Assembly (NCBI RefSeq): GCF_018873765.1
Contig: NC_057925.1
Location: 1,814,927-1,878,926 of the forward strand
Length of the DNA stretch: 64,000 bases
DNA from: Telopea speciosissima
Taxonomy: Eukaryota; Streptophyta; Magnoliopsida; Proteales; Proteaceae
Direction: 5' to 3'
Positions 23,601-36,180 of this stretch are shown here, piece after piece (the stretch's first letter is position 1; every line of letters starts with the position of its first letter). The notes beneath the pieces were generated by a model. The model worked only from the letters and a program-made list of their open reading frames with translations. It had not been told where the DNA came from and searched no databases. A program made the translations under genes and the position numbers.

Positions 23601-26600
23601 ATTTTTCTTTTTTTTTTGGGACACAACACTACCATGATTTATAAAATTGAAGAAATCCAGCAAGGCGCTGGGAGTACATCAGGGATAGGAGGGGGGGGGG
23701 ACTAACCACCATACATTTGAAAGAAATAAACTTGAAGCTCGTGTAGCAAGGTAATGAGCCTCCGCATTGAGCGTTCGAGGGGTGTAACGAAAAAAGACTA
23801 AAGAAAACAAACTAACAAGAGAATCTATATCAGCTAGGATATCCAAAGTAGCCCAATCAGCAATCCTAGACGACGAGTGTAAAGCTGCCACAAGAGCCTG
23901 GTAATAAGAAAAAATGACTAAGTACTGCAAGCCCATGCGAAGTCCCAACAAAAGGCTATCTTGTAGTGCCTCAGCTTTCATGGCAAAGGGGGAGATACCA
24001 AACCCAGCAATACTCTGTACCATCAGAAAGTGTCCAGAGCTAGTCCAAATCACCACTCCACAGCCACTCCTTTGAGATAAAGACGACCAAGCACTGTCCG
24101 TGGACAAGAAATGGTAGGAGTCTGACAATAAAGGAATGGGACACATGGAGAACATAGGAGGACTAGTACGAAGCTGCTCAGAGCGATGGGCTGCTTGCCT
24201 GCCTTCTACGACCAGAATGTCAACAGCACATATAGTATTCCTAAGATCAGGATCACACTTGCCAAAAACTAAATGGTTGCGAGCTTCCCAAATAGCCCAA
24301 AGTACCAAAAACCAAATGAAGACAAAATTGCCACTATCAATAGAGTTGTTGAACCGACAAAGGAGGAAAGAAATCCAGTCCTGAAACGTAGAGCCATGGA
24401 AATCTGAAACATCAATGCGTAAAGATGATGCCCTCCAGCATGAGGCCGCAAAAGGACACTGCACAAGTAAATGCAATATAGTATGTGGCAAATAGGGCAA
24501 GTATCTATGGACAAAAGGTGTCTATTAGCTAGAGCACTATAGACAACCAGGCTACTCGTGCAACATCGCCATAAGAAAGTTTTAAGTTTGGGTAAAATAT
24601 ACAAATTCCATATTTTCTACCATAGCGAATTAACAATGGATGGACTCTCAAAGGCTCCTGCAATTTTATTGTTAAAGGCAGTAAAGTAGGCAGTTTTTAC
24701 ACTAAAATCCCCTGATTTAGCAAAAGCCCACCACCAAGCTCCACTCTGAACTCGCAGGGTAAGAGGAATGGTAAGAATATTGATGGCCTTCGATTAGGAG
24801 AAGCAAGATCGAACTAAAGAGATATCCCACTTACAAGAAAGTGGATTGATGAGGTCAGCCACTATTGTAGAGCCATTACTAATGGGAGAAGATACTATAC
24901 GACTGCCAGGGATACCAGGGACCCAAGCATCATTGTAGATATTAATATCTTGCCCATTGCCAACCTTCTTTTGAAGGCCACTAAGGAGGAGAGGCCGTCC
25001 TTTCAACAGGCTATTCCATGCCCAAGAAAAATTAGAAGGGAGAGAAGCCTCCAAGAAGGAAGAATTAGGAAAGTAACGACTTTTAAAGACCTAGACCCAA
25101 ACAGCATCGCTCTGGTGTATGGAGCCGCCAACATTTGTCTAGCTAAGAGTGCTTGATTGAAACAAGAGAAATCCCTAAAGCCCATGCCCCCAGATTTCTT
25201 ACTCAAAAAGAGTTTGCCCCATTTGATCCAATAGATGCCCTTATCTTTATTATCCTTCCACCAAAATTGTTTTAACGTTTTATCAAGATCATGACAAATG
25301 TTTGAAGGGAGGTGAAACATTGACATAGCAAACACTGGGATAGATGATAATACGGATTTGATAAGCACTTCTTTCCCAGCTGTAGAGAGGAGGTTTTCTT
25401 TCCAGTCAGAGAGCTTGGCACGTATTCGTTGAAGAATATTTTGGAAAGCTAGACGTTTTGAATGGCCAAAGGAAGTTGGTAGACCAAGGTACTTACGAAG
25501 TTCATTAACTAAAGTAAACCCTGAAAGAGATGAAATTTCGTCTTTTAAGAGAGAAGTGGTATTAGGGCTAAAGAGAATGGAGGATTTATTGAAGTTGATC
25601 TCTTGGCCTGAAACCAAACAATATTAACGAAGAATATCCAATATTGTGTTCCAACTACCGACATTTGCTTTCGCAAAGATAAGACAGTCATCAACAAAAA
25701 ATAAATGGAAGATCTTAGGTCCAGCTCTATTGGCTTGAAGGCTCGGGAGAAGATGGTTATTTGCAGCCAAAGTGAAGTGATGGGTAAGGGCTTCTTGGCA
25801 TAAGATAAAAATATATAGGCTAAAGGGGCAGCCTTGCCGGAGGTCCCTTTTGGGAGAAAAATGCCCAATGATAGAGCCATTGACTCTCAAGTGGAATTCA
25901 ATAGTTGTAACACATTGCATAATCCAATGTACCCAGACCCTAGAAAAACCAAACTTGAGGAGTATTGCCTCATGGAAACTCCACTCTATCCTATCATAGG
26001 CTTTACTGAGGTCAAGTTTAATGGCCATGCTTCCTACACGACCCGACTTGATTTTCATGGAATGTAAGATTTCATGGGCTATGAAGATGTTATCAGAAAT
26101 CGAGCGGGATGGATAAGGGCACTTTGGTATGGTCCAAGAATAAGATTCAGAAAAGGTTTCATCCTATTAACTAAGCACTTGGCAATTATTTTATAAAACA
26201 CAGAGCAAAGGCTGATAGGATGAAAATGACTCATGATTTCTGGATGTTTCTGCTTTGGTATAAGAATGATAGCAGTTCTATTAAAGTCATGCAGCATATA
26301 CCCATTATTAAAAAACCTAAGAGCAACAACAATGACATCAAGCCCAATTATATCCCAATCAGATTGGAAGAATTTTGCTAGCATCCCATCAAGGCCTAGA
26401 GCTTTATAGGGGCCAATTTGAAATGTTGTGTTCTTGATCTCTCCTCAGCAGAAAAAGGATGACAAAGGAAGGAATTCTGGGAGGGAGAAAGCTATCAAGG
26501 TAAGATGAGGGATCTGTTGGATTTGAGGACTCATAAGCACCTTTAAAGTATGAGATCATATGATCTGCAAGACCAGTTTTAAAAGACAGCCATTCCCCAG

Positions 26601-26638
26601 AGGCATTCCTAAAGCGATGGATTGAATTAAATTGCTGC
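23601..26638 (-). mobile_element. L1-type LINE with RNase H, 5'-truncated, 12-bp TSD
   Basis: The 12-bp duplication CCATTCTAGCTT flanks it exactly (23589-23600 and 26639-26650). On the minus strand the order is a linker (NASGEWLSF), reverse transcriptase (NRTAIILIPKQKHPEIMSHF, IKLDLSKAYDRIEW, DLRQGCPFSLYIF, catalytic FFVDDCLIFAKA), thumb (YLGLPTSFG, WKENLLSTAGKEVLIKSV), zinc-knuckle region (LPHTILHLLVQCPFA) and an RNase H near the C-terminus (STDSAWS, KAEALQDSLLLG, AHYLATRAS). The poly-A tail is the T tract at 23602-23618. Several stops and frameshifts separate the pieces. ORF1 and endonuclease are absent, as expected for a 5'-truncated insertion. Confidence 0.93.
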
Positions 26639-27092
26639 CCATTCTAGCTTTGTCAAATCACCAGTAACTACTGCCACAACACATGTATATCATATGGGCA
26701 CATCCATAATGCCACCAATCACCCCACACAATTTGCCAACAATGATAATCCATGATCCAATTTCCCAACAAGCTCACTGGTCTAGATCTCGAGCTCAGAT
26801 GGTGTTGGAGGTTGGCTGATTCTCTGTTTGTTAGGGGTCTAAATTGGGTTGGTCGGGATGTCGTTTCACGTGTGCTTCCTGATTGTGTGTTTGACAGGTT
26901 CTTCGAAAATCACTCATGCATGCATTTTTTTGGGCCATTGGATCTTAGATTTCGAAAATAATTCGGTGGGTGAACCTTGTGATGAACCCAACATATGGGA
27001 CCTAGCATGCCGTTTGTGAAGTAGGAGTGGCTTAGTGGGTTCTCCTCTTGATTCAGTAGTGTGAATCCTAGTTCTTCTTTCGTTACCAGAAG

Positions 27093-27195
27093 TGAGTTCA
27101 TCATAAACTCAAAATCCAAAAAGATTTCATTGTTAATCTCAATCTCAATTAAGGTTTCAAAAAGCAGAATTGAATCGGATTGGTCTGAAACGGAG
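27093..27195 (+). repeat. direct repeat upstream of the F-box gene, unit 1
   Basis: About 103 bp (AACTCAAAATCCAAAA ... TTAAGGTTTCAAAAAGC ... GAAACGG) recurs at 28036-28139 in the same orientation, about 940 bp away. At 28140-28175 the AAAAAGATTTCAT phrase starts a third, partial unit. This may be a transposon remnant. Confidence 0.75.
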
Positions 27196-28035
27196 TTGAA
27201 TCGACCAAAATGGGGTGGCTTGAACAATTACAACCGATTCCGATACAATAGTCTAAATCACCAATCGGATTCACGATTCTTAAAATTGGAAATCTCAAAT
27301 GACAACTCTACCGTAGATGCTCGGAGGTTAAAATCTTATTGTTTATACACCACCCGGGTTTGGTGGGGGCTGGGGCAGACTCCTTACCATAAACTTTTTA
27401 GGAAAAATTTCACGTACCTCTGCTGCTTTCCAAACTAAGTAACAAAAACACCCAGTTTGTTAATTGTAGACGTTAAACATTAAAATTATATTTTAATTGA
27501 CCAAAATGCCTTCATCTTCCCATCGATTAATGTCCTTGAGAAGCTTGAAAGGAAGGACCTTCTTATGAATCTCAATATCAAATTCATAAGATACAAAATG
27601 GCTAACAAATGCGTCCCTGCTATCAAAATCGAAAATCTTCAAGACACTGGCTTGAAACCCTAATGCCAACAATGACGGTGTTGGATGGGATTACACGGCG
27701 ATGATGGTGGTAATGATGGGTGGCGGTGGGGGTGGTGGTATTGGGTATCTATATTTGTAAAAAAAGAAGAAGAAGAAGGCATTAGTGTCATTTTAAGGTC
27801 GGGGTAGCATTCAATCATTCCGGTCGGGCGCCCGAGGGGCTAAGACCCTACACCCTACACCGATCTCACCCAGTTACTAAGCCTGACACGTTTAGTAAAT
27901 ATGCGGGGCCGAGGTTGGAATTGACACCCCTACGAAGCTGTTACAAAAATTAGCTACATGGCATATTGGATAGAGATCTAGTGATTGGAGTTTCACCAGT
28001 CCACTCCTTGTTCTTCTTCTTCGTCAGCACAACTC

Positions 28036-28139
28036 AGAGTCCATCGTAAACTCAAAATCCAAAACGATTTCGTATTTAATCTCAAATCTTAATTAAGGTT
28101 TCAAAAAGCGGAATCGAATCGGATTAGTCAGAAACGGAA
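28036..28139 (+). repeat. direct repeat upstream of the F-box gene, unit 2
   Basis: Partner of 27093-27195. It ends about 430 bp before the F-box start codon and so may lie in the promoter. Confidence 0.75.
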
Positions 28140-28571
28140 TCTAAAAAGATTTCATAATTAATTTCATATTCTTCCGAGTGTCATTCTCCTCGTACATTAC
28201 AATTTACAATTACTCATAAAAAACAAAAAATTTATAATTACAACGGAGGGATGTAACGGACCCTCTACGGCTTCTACGCTACGCTACTCTACTGATGTTG
28301 GTTGTATTGGAAAATGGGAACTCTCAAAATCTATTTAACAGACTCTCTTTGGTTGATAGGATTGCCTAATTTCAGATTTGATCATAATCGATCTCTCCCT
28401 CGCCGACTCAGGGAGGGCAACCGGTGCGGTGTTTCTAGGGTTATGAGTAGGGAGGGCTATCGATTGTTCTATCCATGATCTTCATTCTCTCGATCACTAC
28501 TATCCTAATCCTATTGAGGGAAGTTCGTTCCATCTCTTCTCTCATTTTTTAAGTCCTCTAAAATCCCAAAT

Positions 28572-29984
28572 ATGATGAAGAGGGTCAAGATGAGCAACAA
28601 CCCTCCTAATAGTAATAGAAGCTGCTGCAGTGGTGACGATGACATTCTAACCGAGATTCTAATTCGGTTGCCAATGAAATCGGTTTTCAGATCAAAGTGT
28701 GTATCAAAGAGGTGGTACAACCTTATCTCCAACCCTTGTTTCCGTAAGACTTAAGTTATTACCGCATCTCCTCCTCCTCCTCCTCTTGATCATAATAACT
28801 CTAATAACAATCGTGAATGCTCCTCCCTCCTCTTGGGTTTTTTCCAAACTCCAAAATCTCAAAACTCAATTGATGTTACATCTCCATTAAAATTCTTGGC
28901 AGCAACATCATCATCACCACCGGGGGTTGTTTCGTCGTCGGCAGAAACAGAAACAGCAGCAGCGAAAGAAATCATCACTAGTCTGGAATCATCTCAAGAA
29001 ATTATAAACTCTCTGGGAGGCATCATCTTTTGTATTTCCAATGATCCAATTCTATGCGGTATTCACCCTACTGAGTATTGCATATTTAACCCTCTCACCA
29101 AGGAGCGTTATTCACTTCCTCTTCCACCTCGTATAAAGCCGCTGCGGAAATATTTGTCATGGGCACCAATAGGTCTTGTTGTCGATTCTTCTTCATCTTC
29201 TTCAATCCGATTCAGAGTGGTGCATTTAAATTTTTATAAAACTTTCATCTACCCAAGAGATACCATGGGGATTGATATTTTTTCCTCAGAAACAGGGGAA
29301 TGGAGGCAATCCACGGTGGTTGTTACTGGCCCTCCTGGCTCTAGCTGGAGCTCACCAATTAAAACCACCGTGATAAGAGGAACCATTTATTGGCAGAGTA
29401 ATCGTGACAACAACATTGGAGTGTATGATCCGTATAGAGTGGAGGAGGAGGGAGATGATGGTCGTCCTCATATTATGGAGATTATTAAAACTCCTCCATT
29501 CATCATTTTTGGAAACTGTATCCTGGGAGAATCAACTGATGGACTAGTCCAGATGGCAGCTTTCGAACTTCTTCCACAGATCATTAGGATATATGTTTTA
29601 CGTTCAAACGAAGAGGTCAAGGAGGAGGAGGAGGAACGACAATGCCGCCGCCAATGGTCATTGATACATGAGCTGCATGTCGGTCAACTACTACGATCAG
29701 TTGATCCTCAATACAATGGTCAGACGATGTTGGGCAGATACTTTCTAGTGGCGTTCCATCCTCATAATCCCCAAGCTTTTTTCTGTTACATCAAAGATCA
29801 CATCATCCTCTATCACCTCAACAACAACATTACTACTACTGCTACTAGTACTACTCCAACAGTCAAATTCGAAATAGTTCATTACAGTCACAATCCCTAT
29901 ATAAACCGCCAGGTGCCATACTTTCTCCCACTTTGGCCCTCCTCCATCTCCTCACCCAAATACTGGAAACTTGATTCCAAGTGA
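28572..29984 (+). CDS. F-box protein with one in-frame stop or a small intron
   Basis: The frame from 28572 runs to 29984 (471 codons including stops). The N-terminal F-box reads DDILTEILIRLPMKSVFRSK and CVSKRWYNLISNPCF, the SKP1-binding motif of SCF ubiquitin ligases. The rest looks like an F-box-associated substrate domain (YCIFNPLTKERYSLPLPP, DIFSSETGEWRQSTV, GTIYWQSN). One TAA at 28752-28754 interrupts it. Two readings fit. It may be a single nonsense mutation in an otherwise intact gene. Or a 163-nt intron, GTAAGA at 28742 to TTGGCAG at 28904, may remove the stop and join in frame (C/CA, codon CCA). The removed part looks coding (SSLLLGFFQTP), which favours the nonsense reading. It is about the normal length for the family. 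The substrate is unknown. Confidence 0.75.
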
Positions 29985-31906
29985 TTCTAATCAGAATTTG
30001 ATGGAAACTGATCCAATGTCCTACTTTGGGGGGGGGGGGGTATCCTCTTTTTTTGTTTTTGTTTTTTTCTAGTTTCCTTTTTTTCCTTTTCATGCTCAAT
30101 GTAGTCTGCAATTTCTCAAGTAAATTCTTAGAATTATGGAAGGAGGACAATCTCTATCTATGCAGAACAGAATATAAACTTGTAAGAGAATACAAAACTT
30201 GCTATTCATTCAGAATTCCAGGACTCTATTTATCCATTTGACTGATAAATAGCAGAATTTAAAAGAGTACAGATTCAAGTAGTTCAAAGCATAAAACCCA
30301 TCAGTGAATGCATCAACTACCACTCCATTAAGTTGAATCTTGTCTTTTTGCTTTTTTTGGTGGAAAAGTTAGTTTCTTGTCATTGTCCACAGCATTACTT
30401 GATCAGAAGATATAAACCTGCAAATCCCGTCAGAGGTGCAGATTTTGATTCTGGATCAGATTCCATGAAATCAGTTTCTGTGGATTCATAATTTTGAAAG
30501 ATTAACTGTTTGGTTACCCTAATTATGTAACATGAATCTTCCTGAATAATTGGATTCATCTAGAATCCGATTTAAAAACTGATTGGTTCCTATGTTTTTG
30601 TTATTTGTTAACTCTTTTTCCAGCCCAACATATGCAAGAAAAAGAGTTTTTACAGAGTAATTCCTTCCTCCCATACAAACTAATTTCCTTTACCTTGGTA
30701 TTAACACAACCCCACTATTTATATAATTGTGCCATTACCTTGCAATCCAACATAAATAAATAAAAAATGTGAATCTATGGAGGATGATATCTGTCTATAG
30801 TAATCATACCATAGGCTTGGATGATATGTATTTTATTCTAGCTTGTAAGCTATTCTGTTTGGCAAGCAGCTAACAAAATTCAAATTCTCGTCTATTTAAC
30901 CTGCAATATGGTCAAAAAATTGTGAATTTATAAACCTATCAATGGATAAGATCATTAGGCCAATACTCTATTGGAAAGATTTGTTCCTTGTTAGAAAGAT
31001 TGTGAAGAACTTATGCATTATAAGGATGATTGGAACTAATTCGTAATCTATTTTTTCCCCTTCCAAATACATGAAGAAACTAGATGACAGATACGGTAGC
31101 CCTGAGAATGCATTTAGAATGAACTTGTACACCATCAGATTTTAAGTGGTCTACATCCATTGTAAAATCTGTGACCAAATGATTGAAACAAGAATTACAG
31201 AGCAAACATAAATCTCAACAACGAAATTCTTTTGAACATAACTATTTACACCTAAGAATTTTTCTACAATCTTTTTTTTTTTTTGGTAATTAATTTTTCT
31301 ACTCTCAACTTCAGCTCTTTTCACAAATTTAGGACAGAACTAGAAAAATAGAATTTGGTTTCCACGTTCATTCTGTAGAAACTCAAAATAAACCATAGTC
31401 TAAACCCGATTAACCATTTAATTAGAATAAGAACTTCAACTAAAAAACCAAGCCCTTACCTGAGCGATTCACAGTGGGGTAGCTTCTGATAATCAAAATT
31501 CAGCTCTGAAAAAAGGGCCCTTACCAGCTCGAAGCTTCTCAATTCGAAAGCATTTATTAATTAATCAAAACCACCACAATTCCTGCAACTTAATTCTTTA
31601 CTAACTAGGACCTATGCATATATTTATATTAAATATGATCAAATGGCAGCTGCAGAAACCCCAGATATTGCACATCTGAGGATGACTCCTATCCAAGATC
31701 TGAACATTGACGCATTCTGTATTCAACTTTATCATAAGAATGGGGAAGAAGTTTTGACACATTGCTGTGTTAGAGTCTTAGAGAGAGGTTCCAGAAATTC
31801 TGGCCTTTTCATTCCACCACATATGAAACTGAGGTTGAATTACCTTCAACCTTGTTGACAGGGAAAGAAAGCCTATAAAATCCTTAGTACTTTGTCCATT
31901 AGCCTA
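29985..31906. other. intergenic, no gene recognised
   Basis: Includes the F-box 3' region with a run of ten G at 30030-30039, T-rich tracts, and a 71-residue frame at 31643-31858 that I cannot assign. No RNA gene was recognised. Confidence 0.5.
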
Positions 31907-34560
31907 CTAGTAATCCCTGCAAGAGCAAAGGCCATCTTTGAAATGATTGAACCTACTTGAATCTCTAATTATAATTTCCCTCGTTACAATCTTCGAAATC
32001 ACCTTGATTGCAGCATGGCAGTCTATTCAAGCTCGCAAGTTCTTCACCATCCGTATTGGTGACCCTTGTGGTGTACTGATCAAAGCAAAAGCAATTGCCA
32101 AGCGCTCACTGTGATACATGAGAGACTCAACTTTTATTTCCTCTTCCATATTGTGAAGAACACAACTTGCATCGGGCTTGTACCCTTCCTTCATCTTCCC
32201 AGACAACCATTTGAGCTTCTTCCTGATCCCATCCATTCATGGGTGGGACCTGTCATTGGCTGAAAATATATGAATCTTCTGTTTGATCTCAACCCAGCTA
32301 TAAGCGGGCACCTTCTTAACTCCTCGCACCTTCATGGACTTCTTCACCTTCCCAACATCATCCCACTGACCAGCTGCTGCATAAATATTTGACATGATAA
32401 CATATGGAGCTGCATCTCTGAGATCCATATTGAAGAGTTGGTCTGTCACCTTCTTTGCTAGTTCTTGGTTTCCATGGATCCTGCAAGAATTTTGAACTGA
32501 TAACAACATGACCTCATCAGGCTCAAAGGGCATCTGAGACATCAATTTCTCTGCTTTCTTAAAATTTCCACTTCGACTCAAGACATCAACCATACATGCA
32601 TGGTGTTCTCTCTTGGGAGCAAGTTTATAGATTTCAATCATGGAATGAAAGTACTGTAATCCTTCCTCAATGAGGCCACGGTGGCTGCAAGCAGATAGAA
32701 CACTGAGAAAGTTTACTAAATCAGGTTCAATACCCAATTGAATCATCTCATTGAATGATCTAAGAGTGGCCTCACCATCTCCATTCTGGGCATAAGCTGA
32801 GATCATTGCATTCCTTGATACTAGATTTTGAATTGGCATCTCATCAAAGATTTGGCTTGCGTCTTTTATGGATCCACATTTTGCATACATATCCAATAGC
32901 GCACACCCAGAAAACACGTTGGTTATGAACCCCGATTGGATTATGTAGGAACGTAATTGTTTCCCTAGTCCAAGTGAAGTCATGTTTGCAGAAGCTCTTA
33001 AGATGCTAGCAAAAGTTGCTTGATCTGAGCTTATATCAGCTTTACGCATCATGGAGTACATGTCTAGGGCTGCCTCATGAAGCCCTTTCTGAACATAGCC
33101 TGAGATCATGGCTATCCATGAAACTGTGTTCCTCTGGATCAGCTTGGCAAGAATCATCTGAACTTCTTCCAAACAACCACATTTGGCTTACATATCAATC
33201 AGCGAATTTTCCACAATAATCCACAATATCTGATTCAACTGCAGATGTCACGATTACATGGGCATGAATTTGTCTACCCAATTCCAAAGTTGGTAGAGTT
33301 GCAGCAATGTTCAAGATGCTAGCAAAGGGGAATTGCTTGCGGTTGAATTCAGTGAACTGCAATTCCTGAAACAGATCAAGGGATTCTTTATATTTCCCAT
33401 TCCATGCATAACCAGTGATTAGAACATTGTAAGAAACACCATCCAATTCCAGCCTCTCACAGAAGAGTTTCTCTGCTTCCACCAGACAATAGTGCTTTGA
33501 GTAGAAATCAAGCAATGCATTGCTCACAAACACAATCCAAACAAAATTAGTCTTGAGAACGAAAGTGTGAACCTGTTGTCCAAGACCCAAGTCGTCTAAT
33601 CCAATACTGGCAGGAAGAACAGCTGCAAAGGTGAAGTTGGAAGGCTTCCACCCTGATTTATGCATATCCAGAAAGAGTTTCACCGCTTGCTCGTTTAACC
33701 CACCTTTTGAGTACCCCGTTATCATAGTATTAAACGTTACACAATCTCTTTGTGGTAACTCAATGAAGAGTTGAGAGGTCAAATCGAGGCATTGCGCTTT
33801 GCAATATGAATCAACCAAGGTGTTGCAGATGACAAGGGTCGGTTTGTATCCCAATTTAAAAACATGGGCATGAACTTTAGCTACTTGTTTTGCACTCTCG
33901 GACCCGTTGCATGCCGATAAGAGAGTGGTGAAGGTGACATGATCTGGCTCCACCCCTGATCTGTATGGGTATTTATGTAATATCCCTTCATATGTTCTAA
34001 TATAATCCTACTTGTATTAAAGCTCAGGCTGTGATGGGGCTATCTAGTAATTAGCCCATCTGACCTAAACCCTAGTTTTCTTATAAATACTAGTTGGAGG
34101 CAGCAGCCTGGGTATTCCAAAATAGATACTCAGGGTATAATGCTTTAAGCAACCTTGTGCTTAAACCCTAAACCCTAACATGATCGACGCATTTTCGAGA
34201 AAAGTTTGAATGCTTCAGTTGTTTGGTTGCATTGTGCATATCTAACAATCAAGATAGTCTAGGTCACTGTGTTTCGATTGACTGTGCGACCGAACAACTC
34301 TTGTGCACCATATAGATTACCTGACTTCACATAACCTGAGATCAACGTATTCGTTGAAACAGTATTTCTTTAAGACATTCCATCGAAGACTTGTTGTGCC
34401 TGTGAAATCTCACCCCTCTTTAGCCAATCCTCAATCTGGAAATTTAAACGGTAGGTGATAGGATTAAATCCAGTCTTGATTATTCGGGCATCTACTGCGT
34501 ATCTTCTAACTGTGACATGTGATGTAGCAGTGGGAGAGCCTCTTAAAGTGGTTCTGAATT
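31907..34560 (-). pseudogene. PPR-DYW pseudogene split by a solo LTR
   Basis: On the minus strand about 800 codons of a PLS-class pentatricopeptide protein can be followed, from GFNPITYRL near 34470 through repeated VSYNVLITGYAWNGKYKES-type units to E, E+ and DYW domains. Such proteins normally enter organelles and edit C to U in RNA. The [13 protein letters not shown] block and [12 protein letters not shown] of the DYW deaminase are visible. Lesions: stops in GMS*RNTV and in the NTVT*TILI segment, a 219-bp solo LTR at 33962-34180, a frameshift near 33190, TGA after NDRSHP near 32237, TGA replacing the Cys of LRACIDCH near 32023, and TAG (31907-31909) where the final Trp of the DYW motif belongs. 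No reliable start codon was found. Confidence 0.92.
33962..34180. mobile_element. solo LTR, 219 bp, inside the PPR gene
   Basis: TGTATGGG...CCCTAACA is bounded by the perfect 5-bp duplication TGATC (33957-33961 and 34181-34185). Removing it with one TGATC restores the reading RRSGVEPDH across the site. It shares GCTTTAAGCAACCTTGTGC and the general layout with the LTRs at 13713 and 40006. Confidence 0.93.
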
Positions 34561-36180
34561 AGGAAGACATATATCAACATTATTGAAGCATTGATTTGAG
34601 ATCACTTATAGAAACCCTAATTGCTTCACACAAGGTGAGTAGATCTTCAACCATTATACTTGATATTTTTTTATATATAAAATTTGTTTTGAAACATAAT
34701 TTTAAATGTGGAATTTAGTTTAAGATTGAGATTTATCATGCCAACAATATATTTCATTCATGCTTCTACTCAATTAAACTGTTAACACATGATTGCTTGC
34801 AAGGAATGGTGATTTTCTTATGATTTAATTCACATATGTGTCTGCATAATTTTTAATAATGTCATGTTTATAGACTGATGATTCCAATGCTTATTTGTTG
34901 ATAGTATGATGAAGGGGTCTATGAATGATTCTTCATGATTATCACCTAATGCATGATGTTTTTGGATGATGCATAAAAATCTTATTATGTTTCGGGTTTA
35001 CCTTTTACTTTCATTGATGTTATTGTTGGGTAAGTGATTGTAAAGATTTTGCCCAATCTTTCCTATTATTGTTCTTCACTTTATGCATTGATATGTTGAT
35101 GAAAGTTACTGTTTTCAAACTTTATTTTCATTCTTTTTGATAGCATGCGTTAGGATGGAATTGGGGAGTCATGACTCCTAAGTTTCGAACTTGGATGTAT
35201 AACTTAAAATTATAAGCAAACACTTGATTGTTATTTTGTTGTTTACCTTACTGACATTGGTGAATATGTTGAGGTAAGAATAAGTTTGCGAGTTTTTAAA
35301 CTACGGGCTTACCCTTATTGGAGCTATATAGACTACTAGAAAGATGGAGATGATCAAAAACTCTCTAGGAGGGCATTGCTGGTAAAAACCTTTGGGGGCT
35401 TTGACTCGGTCTGAGGCAAGTTTGGTCACTAGTTTTTCCATTAGTTTCTTGATATTGAGAGGGGACAATGGTGTTATAGTTGATCATAGCTGGAGTTCAT
35501 ACGCCGCTATCATGAGGGCCTTGACCAGTGTATGATAACTAGTTCACACTAGTCCATTAGGGAATGATGTATTTGTTATTTTACATTCTTTCGATATATC
35601 TTTTGTTGATTGTTGTCATATATACTTTTCATTATAGTAGTTGTGATAAGCAAATATGGTTATGATCATTTTATTTTGTTTTTTTCGAATTTATATATAC
35701 ATATTATTGTATGTCTTTACATTTTGTATTACTTGTGCAAGTTTTCACACCTGTATAGTTGTTGTGAATTTACTTGCTAAGCTTTTCCCGAAGCTTACCA
35801 TCACCACTTTTCAAATGAACAACTTTATGAATGCGAACCTGGATGTGAGGATGTACTAGAGGATGAGGTCCAAGAGGACGAAGCATTTGGAGTAGAAGAT
35901 GACAACTACTATTAGAAACTTTACACTTTCTTTCAATTTTAGAAGAACTTATAATTTGTTTGAATTTAATTTATTTTTTTTTATTGTAACATTTATTTCA
36001 GAATTTTAAGTTTAATTTGGAAGTTGTAATAGCTTAGTTTAATTACCCTACTTTAGTTGGAGTCTTAATCTATATATTTTAGACATGTGCTTGTGTTTTT
36101 GTTCTACTCCGGTTCATATCTCATTGACATAAACGATCTTGTGGACCGTCAATGTCCCTAAACCGCTAGGGTGATTTTTG
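34561..36180. other. non-coding, possibly retroelement LTR-like
   Basis: No gene recognised. The right end (GTGATTTTTGGGGCGTTACA near 36180) resembles the TGTAACGCCCC start, in the opposite orientation, that many plant repeats have. Only this border is visible, so no element is called. Confidence 0.35.

Larger units (their letters stand above)
26651..28571. other. F-box upstream region, repeats only
   Basis: No gene recognised. It holds the direct-repeat pair listed next and a G-rich tract at 27700-27745. The 125- and 105-residue open frames here are uninformative. Confidence 0.45.

Noticed and set aside
31643..31858. A 71-codon plus-strand gene
   Set aside because: It begins with a plausible Met but has no domain or splice context, and lies next to the PPR pseudogene 3' end.
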